62,044 nt of DNA, taken from Gemmataceae bacterium (lineage in GTDB: Bacteria; Planctomycetota; Planctomycetia; Gemmatales; Gemmataceae). Of this stretch, positions 28,698 to 37,354 are shown in pieces. Position 1 is the stretch's first letter; each line of letters opens with the position of its first letter. The stretch lies in the NCBI GenBank assembly GCA_025055795.1, contig JANWVV010000024.1, positions 1 to 62,044 on the forward strand, in the 5' to 3' direction. The notes beneath the pieces are model-generated. The model saw only the letters and a list, made by a program, of their open reading frames with translations. It did no database searches and was not told the DNA's origin. The position numbers were made by a program, and so were the translations under genes.

Positions 28698-29870
28698 ATG
28701 GGTTTTTTCTCGGGCCGAGCTAGCTTTTTGCGTTTCCGCGTGCAGCAGTCGCCGCCACTAGTCTTCGGAGAGGAACATCTGCAGCGATTAGCCGCCCACG
28801 CCGCTGGTCGACAACGAGTAGCATCTCCCGACGGCATCGAGATCGGCTGGACCGCTGGGGAACACGTTCTGGACACCGACTTTCAGCCCGCCAAAAACAT
28901 CGTCAACGACGCATTGGTGTTCGACTTTCGCGTCGACACGGATCGCCTCCCTGCGGATCTGTTACGTGCTTACACTGCGATAGAACTCACTGCCTTAACT
29001 CGGAAAAACCCCACTGGTTTTCCGAGTTTGCGTCAAAAACGCGAAGCCAAAGAAGCCGCTCGCTTGCGGTTGGAACAGGAAGCCAAAGATGGACGATTCC
29101 GCAAACGTAAATGCTATCCGCTGTTGTGGGAGCGTCTCAGCAATGAGATCTGGTTTGCTTCCACCTCGTCTACGACGATTGACCGGATGGCCAGCCTGCT
29201 GGAACAGACCTTCGACTTGACTCTGGAGTGCATGACGGCCGGACGCCGGGCCTACCACCTGGCGGAAGTTCATGCCCGTACCCGTCAGGTCGACGATTCC
29301 GCACCTAGTCCCTTTGTACCGGGGATCACTCCGGAAGTGGTAAGCTGGATAGTGGATGAACGGAATCGTGACTTTCTGGGCAACGAATTTCTGCTGTGGA
29401 TCTGGTTTTATACCGACAATCGTGGCGACGCCCTCGTCCTGGCCGACCGTACGGAACTGACCCTTTTCCCGAGCCAAACGTTAACACTGGAATGTCCACG
29501 TGGTCAAACCGGTCAAGAAACGATCCGCAGCGACGCACCGACGCGGCTGCCAGAAGCCCGACGGGCCATCCAGGCCGGTAAACTACCTCGCAAGCTTGGC
29601 TTGACTTTGGTACGCCACAATGAACAGTATGAACTTGTCATCCACGCAGAGACCTTGGCTATTTCTGCCGTCAAGCTCCCTCCATTACCGGAGGACATTG
29701 TGGACCCTGTCCAGATTCGTCACGAGCGACTTAACCAATTGCGTCATCTGGTGGAAACCCTTGATTTACTCTACGATGCTTTCATTCAACGTCGTTTGAC
29801 TCGCGAGTGGGAACAAGAATTGCACGCTATGCAGCACTGGCTACGTCGCGAGGAACGTCGTGCTGCCTGA
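28698..29870 (+). CDS. RdgC-like protein
   Basis: A 390-residue cytoplasmic protein with a GGAGGGA ribosome site. The start 'MGFFSGRASFLRFRV', followed by 'GIEIGWTAGEHVLDTDF', 'RQKREAKEAARLRLEQEAKD' and 'FASTSSTTIDRMASLLEQTF', matches my memory of the distant RdgC-like family in actinobacteria and planctomycetes. RdgC is a ring-shaped nucleoid/DNA-binding protein that inhibits RecA. Similarity to the E. coli protein is low, so the name is tentative; the protein is longer and has an extra C-terminal helical part. It is upstream of the tRNA-Arg and accessory interval. Role in recombination is inferred. Confidence 0.6.
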   Translation: MGFFSGRASFLRFRVQQSPPLVFGEEHLQRLAAHAAGRQRVASPDGIEIGWTAGEHVLDTDFQPAKNIVNDALVFDFRVDTDRLPADLLRAYTAIELTALTRKNPTGFPSLRQKREAKEAARLRLEQEAKDGRFRKRKCYPLLWERLSNEIWFASTSSTTIDRMASLLEQTFDLTLECMTAGRRAYHLAEVHARTRQVDDSAPSPFVPGITPEVVSWIVDERNRDFLGNEFLLWIWFYTDNRGDALVLADRTELTLFPSQTLTLECPRGQTGQETIRSDAPTRLPEARRAIQAGKLPRKLGLTLVRHNEQYELVIHAETLAISAVKLPPLPEDIVDPVQIRHERLNQLRHLVETLDLLYDAFIQRRLTREWEQELHAMQHWLRREERRAA

Positions 29871-30065
29871 GGGTCCCTATGCCAAACAATATACGTAACA
29901 CCAGGGAAGGACGCAGGAAAAAAGTGTTCCCCCTCCGCTTGATGCTTCTATGCCACGCAAATATAAGGCGAGACTTAGACCTTATTGTCGGATGGACAAA
30001 GGCGAACTAGGCCAGAAGAATTGTGAGGCTAGAATAGCTTACGGTTGGCGTGCGTGCAAGGGAAC

Positions 30066-30139
30066 GCCCCCGTAGCTCAGTCGGATAGAGCAGCGGTTTT
30101 CTAAACCGCCGGTCGGAGGTTCGAATCCTCCCGGGGGTA
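30066..30139 (+). tRNA. tRNA-Arg (UCU anticodon)
   Basis: A complete cloverleaf. Acceptor stem GCCCCCG (30066-30072) pairs with CGGGGGT (30132-30138), including a terminal G-T pair, with A as discriminator. The anticodon stem GCGGT/ACCGC encloses the loop TTTCTAA, giving TCT, which reads AGA/AGG arginine codons. The T arm has GGTTCGAATCC. CCA is not encoded and would have to be added by nucleotidyltransferase. It marks the left edge of the accessory interval. Confidence 0.95.
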
Positions 30140-30161
30140 CTTTTTCCTTGCCGTTGCGAGC

Positions 30162-30186
30162 CCCGCTCCCCGCGGGTTTGTTCTTT
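30162..30186 (+). terminator. Candidate terminator after tRNA-Arg
   Basis: CCCGC (30162-30166) and GCGGG (30172-30176) form a short GC stem with a 5-base loop, followed by TTTGTTCTTT. The T tract is interrupted, so it is a weak intrinsic terminator. Confidence 0.35.
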
Positions 30187-30187
30187 C

Positions 30188-30240
30188 TGAGCCGACGACG
30201 CCAGTCGTCTCTCCCTGAGCCGACGACGCCAGTCGTCGGG
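30188..30240 (+). repeat. Two tandem palindromic units, 28-base period
   Basis: The unit TGAGCCGACGACGCCAGTCG... occurs twice, 28 bases apart (30188 and 30216). Each contains CCGACGAC-GCCA-GTCGTC; in the second copy the arms extend to CCGACGAC/GTCGTCGG, a perfect 8-base hairpin. It resembles a REP-type dispersed palindrome. Confidence 0.7.
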
Positions 30241-30297
30241 TTCGACGATCCGACAGCTACGACCACCGCGCGACATCGGCGCATGACCCGTCACCTG

Positions 30298-30347
30298 GCG
30301 GTAACGGCTCTCCATCCTCCAACCCCGTCGCTTAGCGGTAACGGCTC
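30298..30347 (+). repeat. GCGGTAACGGCTC direct repeat, two copies
   Basis: The 13-mer GCGGTAACGGCTC is present at 30298-30310 and 30335-30347, a period of 37 bases, each followed by a C-rich stretch. With the neighbouring palindromes it suggests an area of dispersed repetitive DNA next to the tRNA. Confidence 0.55.
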
Positions 30348-30908
30348 ACCGTGCTCCAGCAAACAACGCCTCGTCATCGTTCAATAGCGTTGTCTCGAAG
30401 GGCCTTTCCAACTCCACCCACAATTTGTCAGCGTTCAAGCACACCTCACTGCCCACGGTTCGAGACGCTCACTATTTGGCTCTACTAACCTGCTAGCCTC
30501 TTGATTAGTTGCAGTAACACCCTGGAGCTAGTGGGGTATGCGGCCAGTTAATGGCATTCCACATCTCGTGCATATATCTCACTGGATGATCCGCCTGGAG
30601 CTCGATGACACCAAAGCCAATTGCATCTTCGTTTGATGTTATTTCAATCGTCCTTTGTTCGAGAATTTATTCAGCGACATGCCATTAAAACCAAGCCCAC
30701 AACGAAGAAGATTACACAATACGTTGTCATAAGCATCCCTTTCACCGAGTTGATAACCCTTTTGGGAACAGTAGCGGGTTGGTAAAAGTTTAGCACCATA
30801 AGCGCAAGCTTGAAGACGCGTTAGACCTGTACAGAAGCAAACGGATCATACAACTGAAGTATTCCTTTCCGCGATCTCCGATCGTACCGTTCGAAGGAGA
30901 ACGGTAAC
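30348..30908. other. Non-coding part of accessory interval
   Basis: About 560 bases without a supported gene. Composition looks more AT-rich than the surrounding core genes. No integrase, transposase or copy of the tRNA 3' end is seen here. Confidence 0.4.
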
Positions 30909-31336
30909 ATGGCTAGAAACCGCGTCAGGTTGTCCGGCGAGGCACACCGCGAGCGGCGGCAGGCAGGCAAAAGATTCCAGCCTTAGCTGTTTCGCCGCCA
31001 AGGTCGGCGTCAGTCTAACCTACTATTCCAGCTCAAGCAGGACAACATCGATCCACCGATGGCCGAGCGGGTCAAGCACCTGGCTCAATTATTAGAAGAA
31101 AACCCCGACAAGAAGATCACTTTGGCGGGCGGGGTGCTCGAGAAGTTGCCCATATCATCTTGAAGGAACCGACGGCGATTGCAGCAATTTTATGGGAGGC
31201 CAGCGGTATGACAACGGAATAACTACGGGTCCTGCACGTGCAGGTCTGCAAACTCAAAGAGGGGGTCACCGCTGGCGGAAAGTGGGATGACCAGCAGATT
31301 GCCATTTTTGCACAGATAGGTGAACAAAAGCGATGA
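30909..31336 (+). pseudogene. Decayed gene of unknown family
   Basis: A strong AAGGAGA site precedes the ATG at 30909. The frame reads 25 codons to a TAG (30984-30986), then continues in the same frame with protein-like content (QLLEENPDKKITLAGGVLEK) to a TGA at 31161. From about 31155 another frame carries on naturally with 'ILKEPTAIAAILWEASGMTT', meets a TAA, and reads 'GKWDDQQIAIFAQIGEQKR' to a TGA at 31334-31336. One nonsense mutation, one frameshift and another nonsense mutation in an originally ~140-codon gene is the simplest reading. The product is not recognisable; it is charged and probably soluble. Confidence 0.5.
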
Positions 31337-31567
31337 CAACCCTTTGCTTGTGACAACGGGTGCAGGTCGAAACGATCCTTCGCCGCGATCCATAAAGCAA
31401 ACGCCTTGGAAAGTCCCGAATTTTGCCCGAAAATCACAGGTTCGGGCCTAGTGATTTGAACTCATCTTTCGGTCATTCGATCATAACTTCCCCCTTAATC
31501 ACACGTGCCACCCGGGTCACACCCGGGATTACGACATTGATACGACCAGAAATACAATTTAAACTTT
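31337..31567. other. Gap with a short inverted repeat
   Basis: CCCGGGT-CAC-ACCCGGG (31511-31527) is a perfect 7-base inverted repeat between the two decayed genes. It lacks a T tract on either side, so it is not a convincing terminator. No gene is seen. Confidence 0.4.
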
Positions 31568-32539
31568 ATGTGTACAAATAAACACATACTAGAGCGTCGT
31601 TTCTCCGCTCTCGTGGCCAAACATTTTGACTTGAGCAAGCAGTTTAAGTTGCACGACAACGGTCTGCTACGGCGGTCCTTCGTCGAGCATGAGTTTCTCG
31701 AGGATCTTCCCTAAGACGAGCCTTCGGTTCGCCACATCGGACCCCTCATAGATCGGCGGAACCAATTCGATGAGATTGCTCAGCGATAGATTCGGGGCGT
31801 TTTGCAAGATGTCCATGAACTGACCGACGAACGCGGTCAACGCATCCTGACCGAGAAATTGAGCTGGCGCTATCCCGGCAAGCTCGCGGAGTTCCGCCAG
31901 ATTCACCAGTCTCTTGGACAAAGCCCTCTAGGCCTACCTGGAGGCTCGTAAGGCATTCGACCAGGCAGCCCTGTTTGCCGGGCCGAGGGCCCGCAGAATT
32001 GGCAATTCGCCAATCGCTGGAACAGCCCGCCGCCTGAAGCGATCACCATTGACGAGTCGATGCTGGGCTCGCTCAGCCAGACGATTCGGGACTTCTATTA
32101 GCAGAAGGAATTACGCGGGCAGGTCTGGCGGGTGCACCATCATCAGCCGTCGGGCAGGGCCGAATACTTTTTCGCCTACTACTTGCCCGACTGGCCGGAT
32201 CGGTGGCTGGTCTTCGACACCGACGACCAATTGACGGCCCGCCAGGAGGCGTACACCTTCAGCAACGTCTTCATCTACGAGCAGGCGGCCGGAGCGCTGG
32301 AACTCATCACCAAAGGCGGTCGGCCGGTCCATCGGGCCTTGCGGCAGCTGTTCTGCCAAGCGATCCTGGGAGTTGACGTGGACGGCGACGAGCCGATCCG
32401 ACCAGCCTATCACCTAAACCACTTGCCCAATCCGGGCTTCTCGTTTCGCACCGAGCCAGAAGATCGCATCGCCTGGGTGCGTCTGCAGCGGGTTGCAGCG
32501 TTGACCAGACTACGAATCCAGATACAACAGGGGAGATAG
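31568..32539 (+). pseudogene. Decayed ~320-codon gene of unknown family
   Basis: One plus-strand frame from ATG 31568 to TAG 32539 carries protein-like sequence almost throughout, interrupted by TAA 31712, TAG 31787, TAA 31949 and TAG 32099. Clear coding stretches include 'RRFSALVAKHFDLSKQFKLH', 'RILTEKLSWRYPGKLAEFRQ' and, after the last stop, 'EYFFAYYLPDWPDRWLVFDT'. Between about 31915 and 31985 a different frame reads more naturally (AYLEARKAFDQAALFAG), so two compensating frameshifts are likely as well, and it contains its own TAG (31929-31931). Only the last ~136 codons could still be made as a protein. A clean 84-codon minus-strand frame (31667-31921) is antisense to this and probably a shadow. 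Family unknown. Confidence 0.6.
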
Positions 32540-32607
32540 AATTATTATAGTACTATGGTGATATTTATTACGCGATTTGGAAGGCAAAGTGGATAGTTGG
32601 GGAAATA

Positions 32608-33843
32608 ATGAGTCAATCACAAAACAAGACACCTCCACGCATTCAGTACCTGAAAGTTCAGAACTTCCGGGTGCTGCGTAACGTGGAGTTTGACAAGCTA
32701 GCTCCACTGACGGTTCTGCTTGGACCTAATGGTAGCGGCAAGTCCACGGTCTTCGATGTCTTTGCATTTTTGGCGGAGTGCTTCGAAGTTGGCCTCCGTC
32801 GCGCCTGGGACAAAAGAGGCCGCATCAAGGAGTTGCGCACACGCAGTGCAGACGGCCCTATTACTATTGAGATCAAATACAAGGAGCAGAATTATCCTCT
32901 CATCACCTATCACCTGAGTGTGGATGAAAAGGCGGGAAGTCCCGTCGTCGTGGAGGAGTGGCTGCAGTGGCGGCGAGGTTCTCGGGGCAAGCCGTTTCGC
33001 TTCCTGGAATACCGCGAAGGCAAGGGTCGAGCCACAAGCGGTGAGCTGCCCGACGAGCAGGACCAGCGCGTGGGAATACCACTTAAAAGTGCCGACCTCC
33101 TTGCTGTCAATGCTTTGGGGCAATTTGAAGAACACCCGCGTGTGGCGGCGTTAAGAGACTTCATCACAGGCTGGTACGTTTCGTACTTGTCTGCAGAAAG
33201 CGCACGCGGCCAACCCGAAGCCGGGCCGCAGGAACGATTGTCGCGTACCGGGGATAATCTCGCCAATGTTATTCAGTATCTGGCTGAACAACATCCGGAG
33301 CGTCTAGAGAGAATTTTTGATGCGCTGCGGCAGCGTGTTCCGCGAATCGAAAAAGTCTTGGCCGAGACCATGCCGGACGGACGACTTCTTTTGCAGATTA
33401 AGGATGCTCCCTTTTCACATCCTGTGCTCGCCCGGTTCGCCTCAGACGGCACACTGAAGATGTTGGCTTACTTAGTTCTCTTATATGATCCTGTACCGCC
33501 TCCGTTCATCGGCATCGAGGAACCGGAGAATTTTTTGCATCCGCGACTTCTGCCCGAACTCGCCGAGGAGTGTCGTAACGCGACGGAACACACACAACTA
33601 CTTGTCACGACCCATTCGCCATTCTTCCTCAATGCCCTTCGTCCCGAGGAAGTCTGGGTGCTGTGGCGGGACGATCAGGGCTACACCCAAACGAAGCGCA
33701 TGTCGGATATTGAAGGTGTGTCGGATTTCGTTGAGCATGGGGCGTTGCTCGGTCATCTTTGGATGGAGGGTTACCTGGGGGTGGGGGATCCACTCGTGAA
33801 TCAGGGGATGCCCTCCGGCGGGCCACGGAGAGTACCTAAGTGA
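32608..33843 (+). CDS. AAA-family ATPase (RecF/OLD-like, AAA_21 type), probable defence protein
   Basis: A 411-residue cytoplasmic ABC-type ATPase of the RecF/SMC/OLD lineage. '[20 protein letters not shown]' is the typical N-terminal strand pair, Walker [10 protein letters not shown] lies at residues 39-47, Walker B with the catalytic Glu is '[13 protein letters not shown]' near residue 303, and '[12 protein letters not shown]' near 333 is the H-loop. There is no C-terminal TOPRIM domain as in OLD proteins; instead the next gene encodes a separate DUF4276 protein whose GTG overlaps this stop by 4 bases. ATPase plus TOPRIM-like partner resembles the PARIS/OLD style of anti-phage modules; that function is inference. 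An AT-rich leader of ~65 bases lies upstream. Confidence 0.88.
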   Translation: MSQSQNKTPPRIQYLKVQNFRVLRNVEFDKLAPLTVLLGPNGSGKSTVFDVFAFLAECFEVGLRRAWDKRGRIKELRTRSADGPITIEIKYKEQNYPLITYHLSVDEKAGSPVVVEEWLQWRRGSRGKPFRFLEYREGKGRATSGELPDEQDQRVGIPLKSADLLAVNALGQFEEHPRVAALRDFITGWYVSYLSAESARGQPEAGPQERLSRTGDNLANVIQYLAEQHPERLERIFDALRQRVPRIEKVLAETMPDGRLLLQIKDAPFSHPVLARFASDGTLKMLAYLVLLYDPVPPPFIGIEEPENFLHPRLLPELAEECRNATEHTQLLVTTHSPFFLNALRPEEVWVLWRDDQGYTQTKRMSDIEGVSDFVEHGALLGHLWMEGYLGVGDPLVNQGMPSGGPRRVPK

Positions 33844-34469
33844 GATCCCAACACTTCGAGTTTCTGGTTGAAGAACCATCGATGGAGGCATTCTTACGTG
33901 GTCTGTTACCAAGGATGCTTCCTGAGGATTGCAGCTTTCAAATCCATCCATTTCAGGGCAAACAGGACCTGCTAAGCAAACTTGAAGGGCGACTGCGCGG
34001 TTATCTGGCATGGTTACCAAAAGACCGGTGTATCGTAGTCGTGGTGGATAAAGACGATGATGATTGCAAGCAATTGAAGCAGCAGATGGAACAGATCGCC
34101 CGTCGAGTGGGACTGCGCACGTCGAGCACATCTTCTTCAAATTGGCAAGTTGCCAATCGGATAGTGATTGAAGAGCTCGAGGCATGGTACTTCGGTGATT
34201 GGGATACGGTTCGGTCCGCGTACCCCAAGGTTCCTGCAAACGTGCCAAAACAGCGGCCTTATCGAAACCCCGATGCAATCGCAGGCGGAACCTGGGAGGC
34301 TTTTGAGCGTCTGATGCAGAAGCATGGCTACTTCAAAGGTGGACTTCCCAAGATTGAAGTCGCCAGAGTCCTAGGTCAGTCGATTGATCCTGCTCGATGT
34401 CGATCACCGAGCTTTCGCTGTTTTCGTGATGCTCTAATTACAGCAGCCCGCACGTGTCAGAAATGCTGA
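33840..34469 (+). CDS. DUF4276 family protein, TOPRIM-like partner of the AAA ATPase
   Basis: A 209-residue protein starting at a GTG that overlaps the ATPase stop (GTGA), so translation is probably coupled. DUF4276 landmarks are present: '[20 protein letters not shown]' with acidic E11/E12, '[20 protein letters not shown]' with D70-D75, '[12 protein letters not shown]' at 109-120, and the C-terminal '[17 protein letters not shown]'. The Glu plus DxD-like arrangement fits a TOPRIM nuclease/topoisomerase-primase metal site. It is therefore likely the effector or nuclease component acting with the ATPase. Length is normal and no damage is seen, in contrast to the decayed genes just upstream. 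Confidence 0.85.
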   Translation: MRSQHFEFLVEEPSMEAFLRGLLPRMLPEDCSFQIHPFQGKQDLLSKLEGRLRGYLAWLPKDRCIVVVVDKDDDDCKQLKQQMEQIARRVGLRTSSTSSSNWQVANRIVIEELEAWYFGDWDTVRSAYPKVPANVPKQRPYRNPDAIAGGTWEAFERLMQKHGYFKGGLPKIEVARVLGQSIDPARCRSPSFRCFRDALITAARTCQKC

Positions 34470-34956
34470 TGAGTCGATCGTACCGAACTCATCGTCGAAG
34501 GGATCATGCCCCACTTGTGTATCGAAGGGCGTGACGCTTGCATCTCCGGTATGACCCTGATCACGGAGCATTTTTTCCGGGATTCGGGGCTGGCACTTTA
34601 AGTTTTCTGCAGCTCCAATTCACACAGCACGTAACTATATTTGGCCTCCTTAATGACAATCCAGTCTCGAAATGACTGGCTCAGGACATCAAATCATCCC
34701 GCCGTCATGGAACGGCGACGGCACTCTCAAGTTGCGTCACTCGGCGTTGTCTGGGGTCGAACACCTGCTCGAAGTGGTAGTAACAATAAAAGGCCCTCCC
34801 CATTCGAGAGTCGGCTTTGCTGCACTATTGGTCCCGACAAAAGCCGGTTTAACCCCCTTAGTAGAACAGCAGAAGCACCGTCCGCAATCGAGGTTGCATC
34901 GACCCCCTGCCAGATGGTAGGACAGAATGTCTGATCTCCGGGGGGACTGGTCCACC
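34470..34956. other. Right flank of accessory interval
   Basis: About 490 bases with no supported gene. Two short plus-strand frames (starting 34641 and 34672) lack ribosome sites and protein-like content. No integrase, terminal repeat or second copy of the tRNA end is visible. Confidence 0.4.
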
Positions 34957-35919
34957 ATGAAGTGCGTAGTGACGGGTGCGGCAGGGTTCATCGGTTCGCA
35001 TCTGTGCGAGCGATTAGTGGCAGACGGTCACGAAGTGATCGGGATTGACTGTTTTACCGACTATTATCCCCGCTGGATCAAGGAGCACAACATTGCGGGG
35101 CTACGTCCGCGACGGGGTTTTCAACTATGGGAGCATGATTTGTCGGCCGGAGTACCGCTGGAGCTGGTTCAGGGGGCCCACTGGGTGTTTCACTTGGCGG
35201 CCATGCCCGGCCTGGTGCGAAGTTGGCACGATTTCGACAGCTACAACCGTCACAACGTAACAGCTACTCACCGGCTGCTGGAGGCCCTGCGTCAAGTGCC
35301 GACCCTGCAGCGTCTGGTTTATGCCAGCACGTCGTCGGTGTACGGCCGATATGCCTCGGGGGACGAAAGCATGCCCACCCGTCCCAGTTCACCCTATGGC
35401 TTGACTAAGCTGGCTGGGGAGCACTTGTGCCGGGTGTACGCCGAGGCCTTCGGCCTGCCTGTGGTGATTCTCCGCTATTTCAGCGTTTATGGACCGCGGC
35501 AGCGGCCCGACATGGGCTACTTCCAGTTTGTAGAAGCGCTGCTGACCGGTGGGGTGATTCGTCTGACCGGCGATGGCACGCAGATCCGGGGCAACACCTA
35601 CATAAGCGATTGTGTCGAGGCCACCGTACGCGCAGCCACGGCTATGGTTGGCGAAACCTTCAACGTAGGCGGAGGAGAACTGGTTAGCGTAGCCGAAGTG
35701 ATCCGAGTGCTGGAACGGTTGACGGGGCAGCGGGCCCGTCTGGAGTATCTGCCCCCCCGGCCGGGGGATCAACTGGCGACGGGGGCCGACGTTGGCAAGT
35801 TGACCCGCCATACCGGCTGGTCACCGCGTACCCCGTTGATTGAAGGTCTGGCCCACCAGGTGGCCTGGCAACGCTCCCTGTTGCAAACCGGGGCCATCGC
35901 TTTACGCAAAGCCGGCTGA
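34957..35919 (+). CDS. NAD-dependent nucleotide-sugar epimerase/dehydratase
   Basis: A 320-residue extended short-chain dehydrogenase from the ATG at 34957, preceded by a run of G; an ATG at 34927 is in frame but less likely. The NAD-binding loop 'VTGAAGFIGSHLCERL' opens the protein. The catalytic triad is Ser/Thr in 'YASTSSVYG' plus Tyr and Lys of 'SPYGLTKLAGEHLCR'; 'RYFSVYGPRQRPDMGYFQFV' is the substrate-binding segment seen in UDP-glucuronate and UDP-glucose 4-epimerases. It probably epimerises or dehydrates a UDP-sugar for surface polysaccharide. Transcribed alone. Exact substrate is not determinable. Confidence 0.9.
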   Translation: MKCVVTGAAGFIGSHLCERLVADGHEVIGIDCFTDYYPRWIKEHNIAGLRPRRGFQLWEHDLSAGVPLELVQGAHWVFHLAAMPGLVRSWHDFDSYNRHNVTATHRLLEALRQVPTLQRLVYASTSSVYGRYASGDESMPTRPSSPYGLTKLAGEHLCRVYAEAFGLPVVILRYFSVYGPRQRPDMGYFQFVEALLTGGVIRLTGDGTQIRGNTYISDCVEATVRAATAMVGETFNVGGGELVSVAEVIRVLERLTGQRARLEYLPPRPGDQLATGADVGKLTRHTGWSPRTPLIEGLAHQVAWQRSLLQTGAIALRKAG

Positions 35920-36107
35920 CAAATTACCCGGCGAACCCGGCCGGCATGTGCCTTCGAGAGCCTGGCCTGCCGCCATATCGCTCCACGACCCTCGGAACAT
36001 AACCCGGACTGGTTTGCATTCTTCAGAACAGCCCTCGTGCCAGACCAGGACCGTTTTTACCACTGGCTGGTGGATCGCACTTTGGTCAACGGTCCTGTCC
36101 CTGACCT

Positions 36108-37160
36108 TCAGGTGCTCCCTCTGGTCCAAGGGGGCGGTGTGGTGGTTTCTTCCTCGTTGAACAGAGCACTAATCGATTCGTTGCCGTGGATGCGGTGGAT
36201 CGCGTTGGCAATCAGGGCGGCGACCGAAATAATCCGGATGTTGGGCAGTTGCTTTTCCGGCGGCAGAGGAATGCTGTCGGTAATGAAGATCTGGTCGATG
36301 GCTGCCTGGCGCAGGTTGTCGATGGCTGGTCCACACAGTACGCCGTGAGTGGCGCAAACATAGACACGTCGGGCCCCAGCTTCCCGTGCTACCCGTGTGG
36401 CACCCACGATGGTCCCGGCCGTAGCGATCATGTCATCGTACATGACCACCGTTTTGCCTTCCAACGGTGCCCCGATCAGGTGCTGGTGCCGGACTTCCGT
36501 GGCACTGGTGCGTCGTTTGTCCACCACGGCTAGCTTGCCCCCGACATAACGCTGAAAATCAAGCGCCTTTTTGATGCTACCTTCGTCGGGACTGAGCACC
36601 ACCAGTTCCTCAGGCGGGACGTTTAATTGGCGGATGCTGCGTGCCAGCTCCTTGGCCGCGTACAGATGGTCAACAGGGATGTCGAAAAATCCCTGGATTT
36701 GTGCAGCGTGCAGGTCCAGGGCCAGCACCCGGTCGGCTCCGGCCTTGGTTATCAGGTTGGCCACCAGCTTGGCCGAGATGGGCACGCGCCCCTTGTCTTT
36801 GCGATCTTGCCGGGCATAACCGTAATAAGGCAATACGGCGGTGATCCGTGCCGGCGACGCCCGCTTGAAGGCGTCCAGCATAATCAGCAGTTCCATCAAA
36901 TTTTCGTTGACCGGCGTACACGTCGGCTGGACCAGAAAGACGTCCCGACCCCGTACGTCTTCCTCAATCCGCACACTGGTCTCGCCATCCGGGAAATTCC
37001 CCAGACTAATGCGGCCCAACGGACAGCCGAGATGCCGGGCGATACTTTCCGCCAGAGCAGGATTGGCCCGTCCGCTGAAAATCTTCAGCTTGTGATTGTT
37101 GCCGTTTCCGTACACCGCCGATCCTTCCGGACGGTCCCAGGGATAGGGCGCATTGGCCAT
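36108..37160 (-). CDS. prs: Ribose-phosphate pyrophosphokinase (PRPP synthetase)
   Basis: A 350-residue enzyme from the ATG at 37160; a frame to 37298 exists but the longer start is unconserved. It makes PRPP from ribose-5-phosphate and ATP for nucleotide, His and Trp synthesis. Landmarks are 'KIFSGRANPALAESIARHLG', the flexible-loop region 'GDFPDGETSVRIEEDVRGRD'-like segment (here 'NFPDGETSVRIEEDVRGRD'), 'VLPYYGYARQDRKDKGRVPI' binding ATP, and the PRPP loop 'VVMYDDMIATAGTI'. It is about 30 residues longer than the usual ~315-320, with extra residues at both ends. Divergent from dprA. Confidence 0.95.
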   Translation of the reverse strand: MANAPYPWDRPEGSAVYGNGNNHKLKIFSGRANPALAESIARHLGCPLGRISLGNFPDGETSVRIEEDVRGRDVFLVQPTCTPVNENLMELLIMLDAFKRASPARITAVLPYYGYARQDRKDKGRVPISAKLVANLITKAGADRVLALDLHAAQIQGFFDIPVDHLYAAKELARSIRQLNVPPEELVVLSPDEGSIKKALDFQRYVGGKLAVVDKRRTSATEVRHQHLIGAPLEGKTVVMYDDMIATAGTIVGATRVAREAGARRVYVCATHGVLCGPAIDNLRQAAIDQIFITDSIPLPPEKQLPNIRIISVAALIANAIHRIHGNESISALFNEEETTTPPPWTRGST

Positions 37161-37354
37161 TATGCCAATTACTTCTCCAAATGCCAATAATTTCCCCACA
37201 AAATCCTTGGCAGCGGCAGTAATACTTCTTATCGTGGACAAGCAGCAACTGAAGAAGTAGACAGTAGTCCGGCTGAGGCACGCCTTTGAGGCGGACACCG
37301 GGACATCGCTGCCAGGAAATCACGAGCAACAAGCAGTTGCATCAGGGAAAGCCT

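Noticed and set aside
31667..31921. Clean 84-codon minus-strand frame that looks protein-like
   Set aside because: The plus strand here is protein-like in the frame that continues to 32539, so the minus frame is most likely its antisense shadow; it has no recognised family.
31568..32539. Programmed read-through or recoded stops in the interrupted frame
   Set aside because: The stretch around 31915-31985 reads better in another frame and that frame also contains a TAG, so accumulated damage explains the stops better than recoding.
34641..34934. Short plus-strand frames in the right flank of the accessory interval
   Set aside because: No ribosome site, no conserved motif and overlapping frames of equal quality.
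30066..34956. Attachment-site duplication of the tRNA-Arg 3' end
   Set aside because: No second copy of the tRNA 3' segment was found by eye between 30.1 and 35.0 kb, and no integrase gene is present.
36627..37190. 187-codon plus-strand frame inside prs
   Set aside because: Antisense to the conserved PRPP synthetase sequence.
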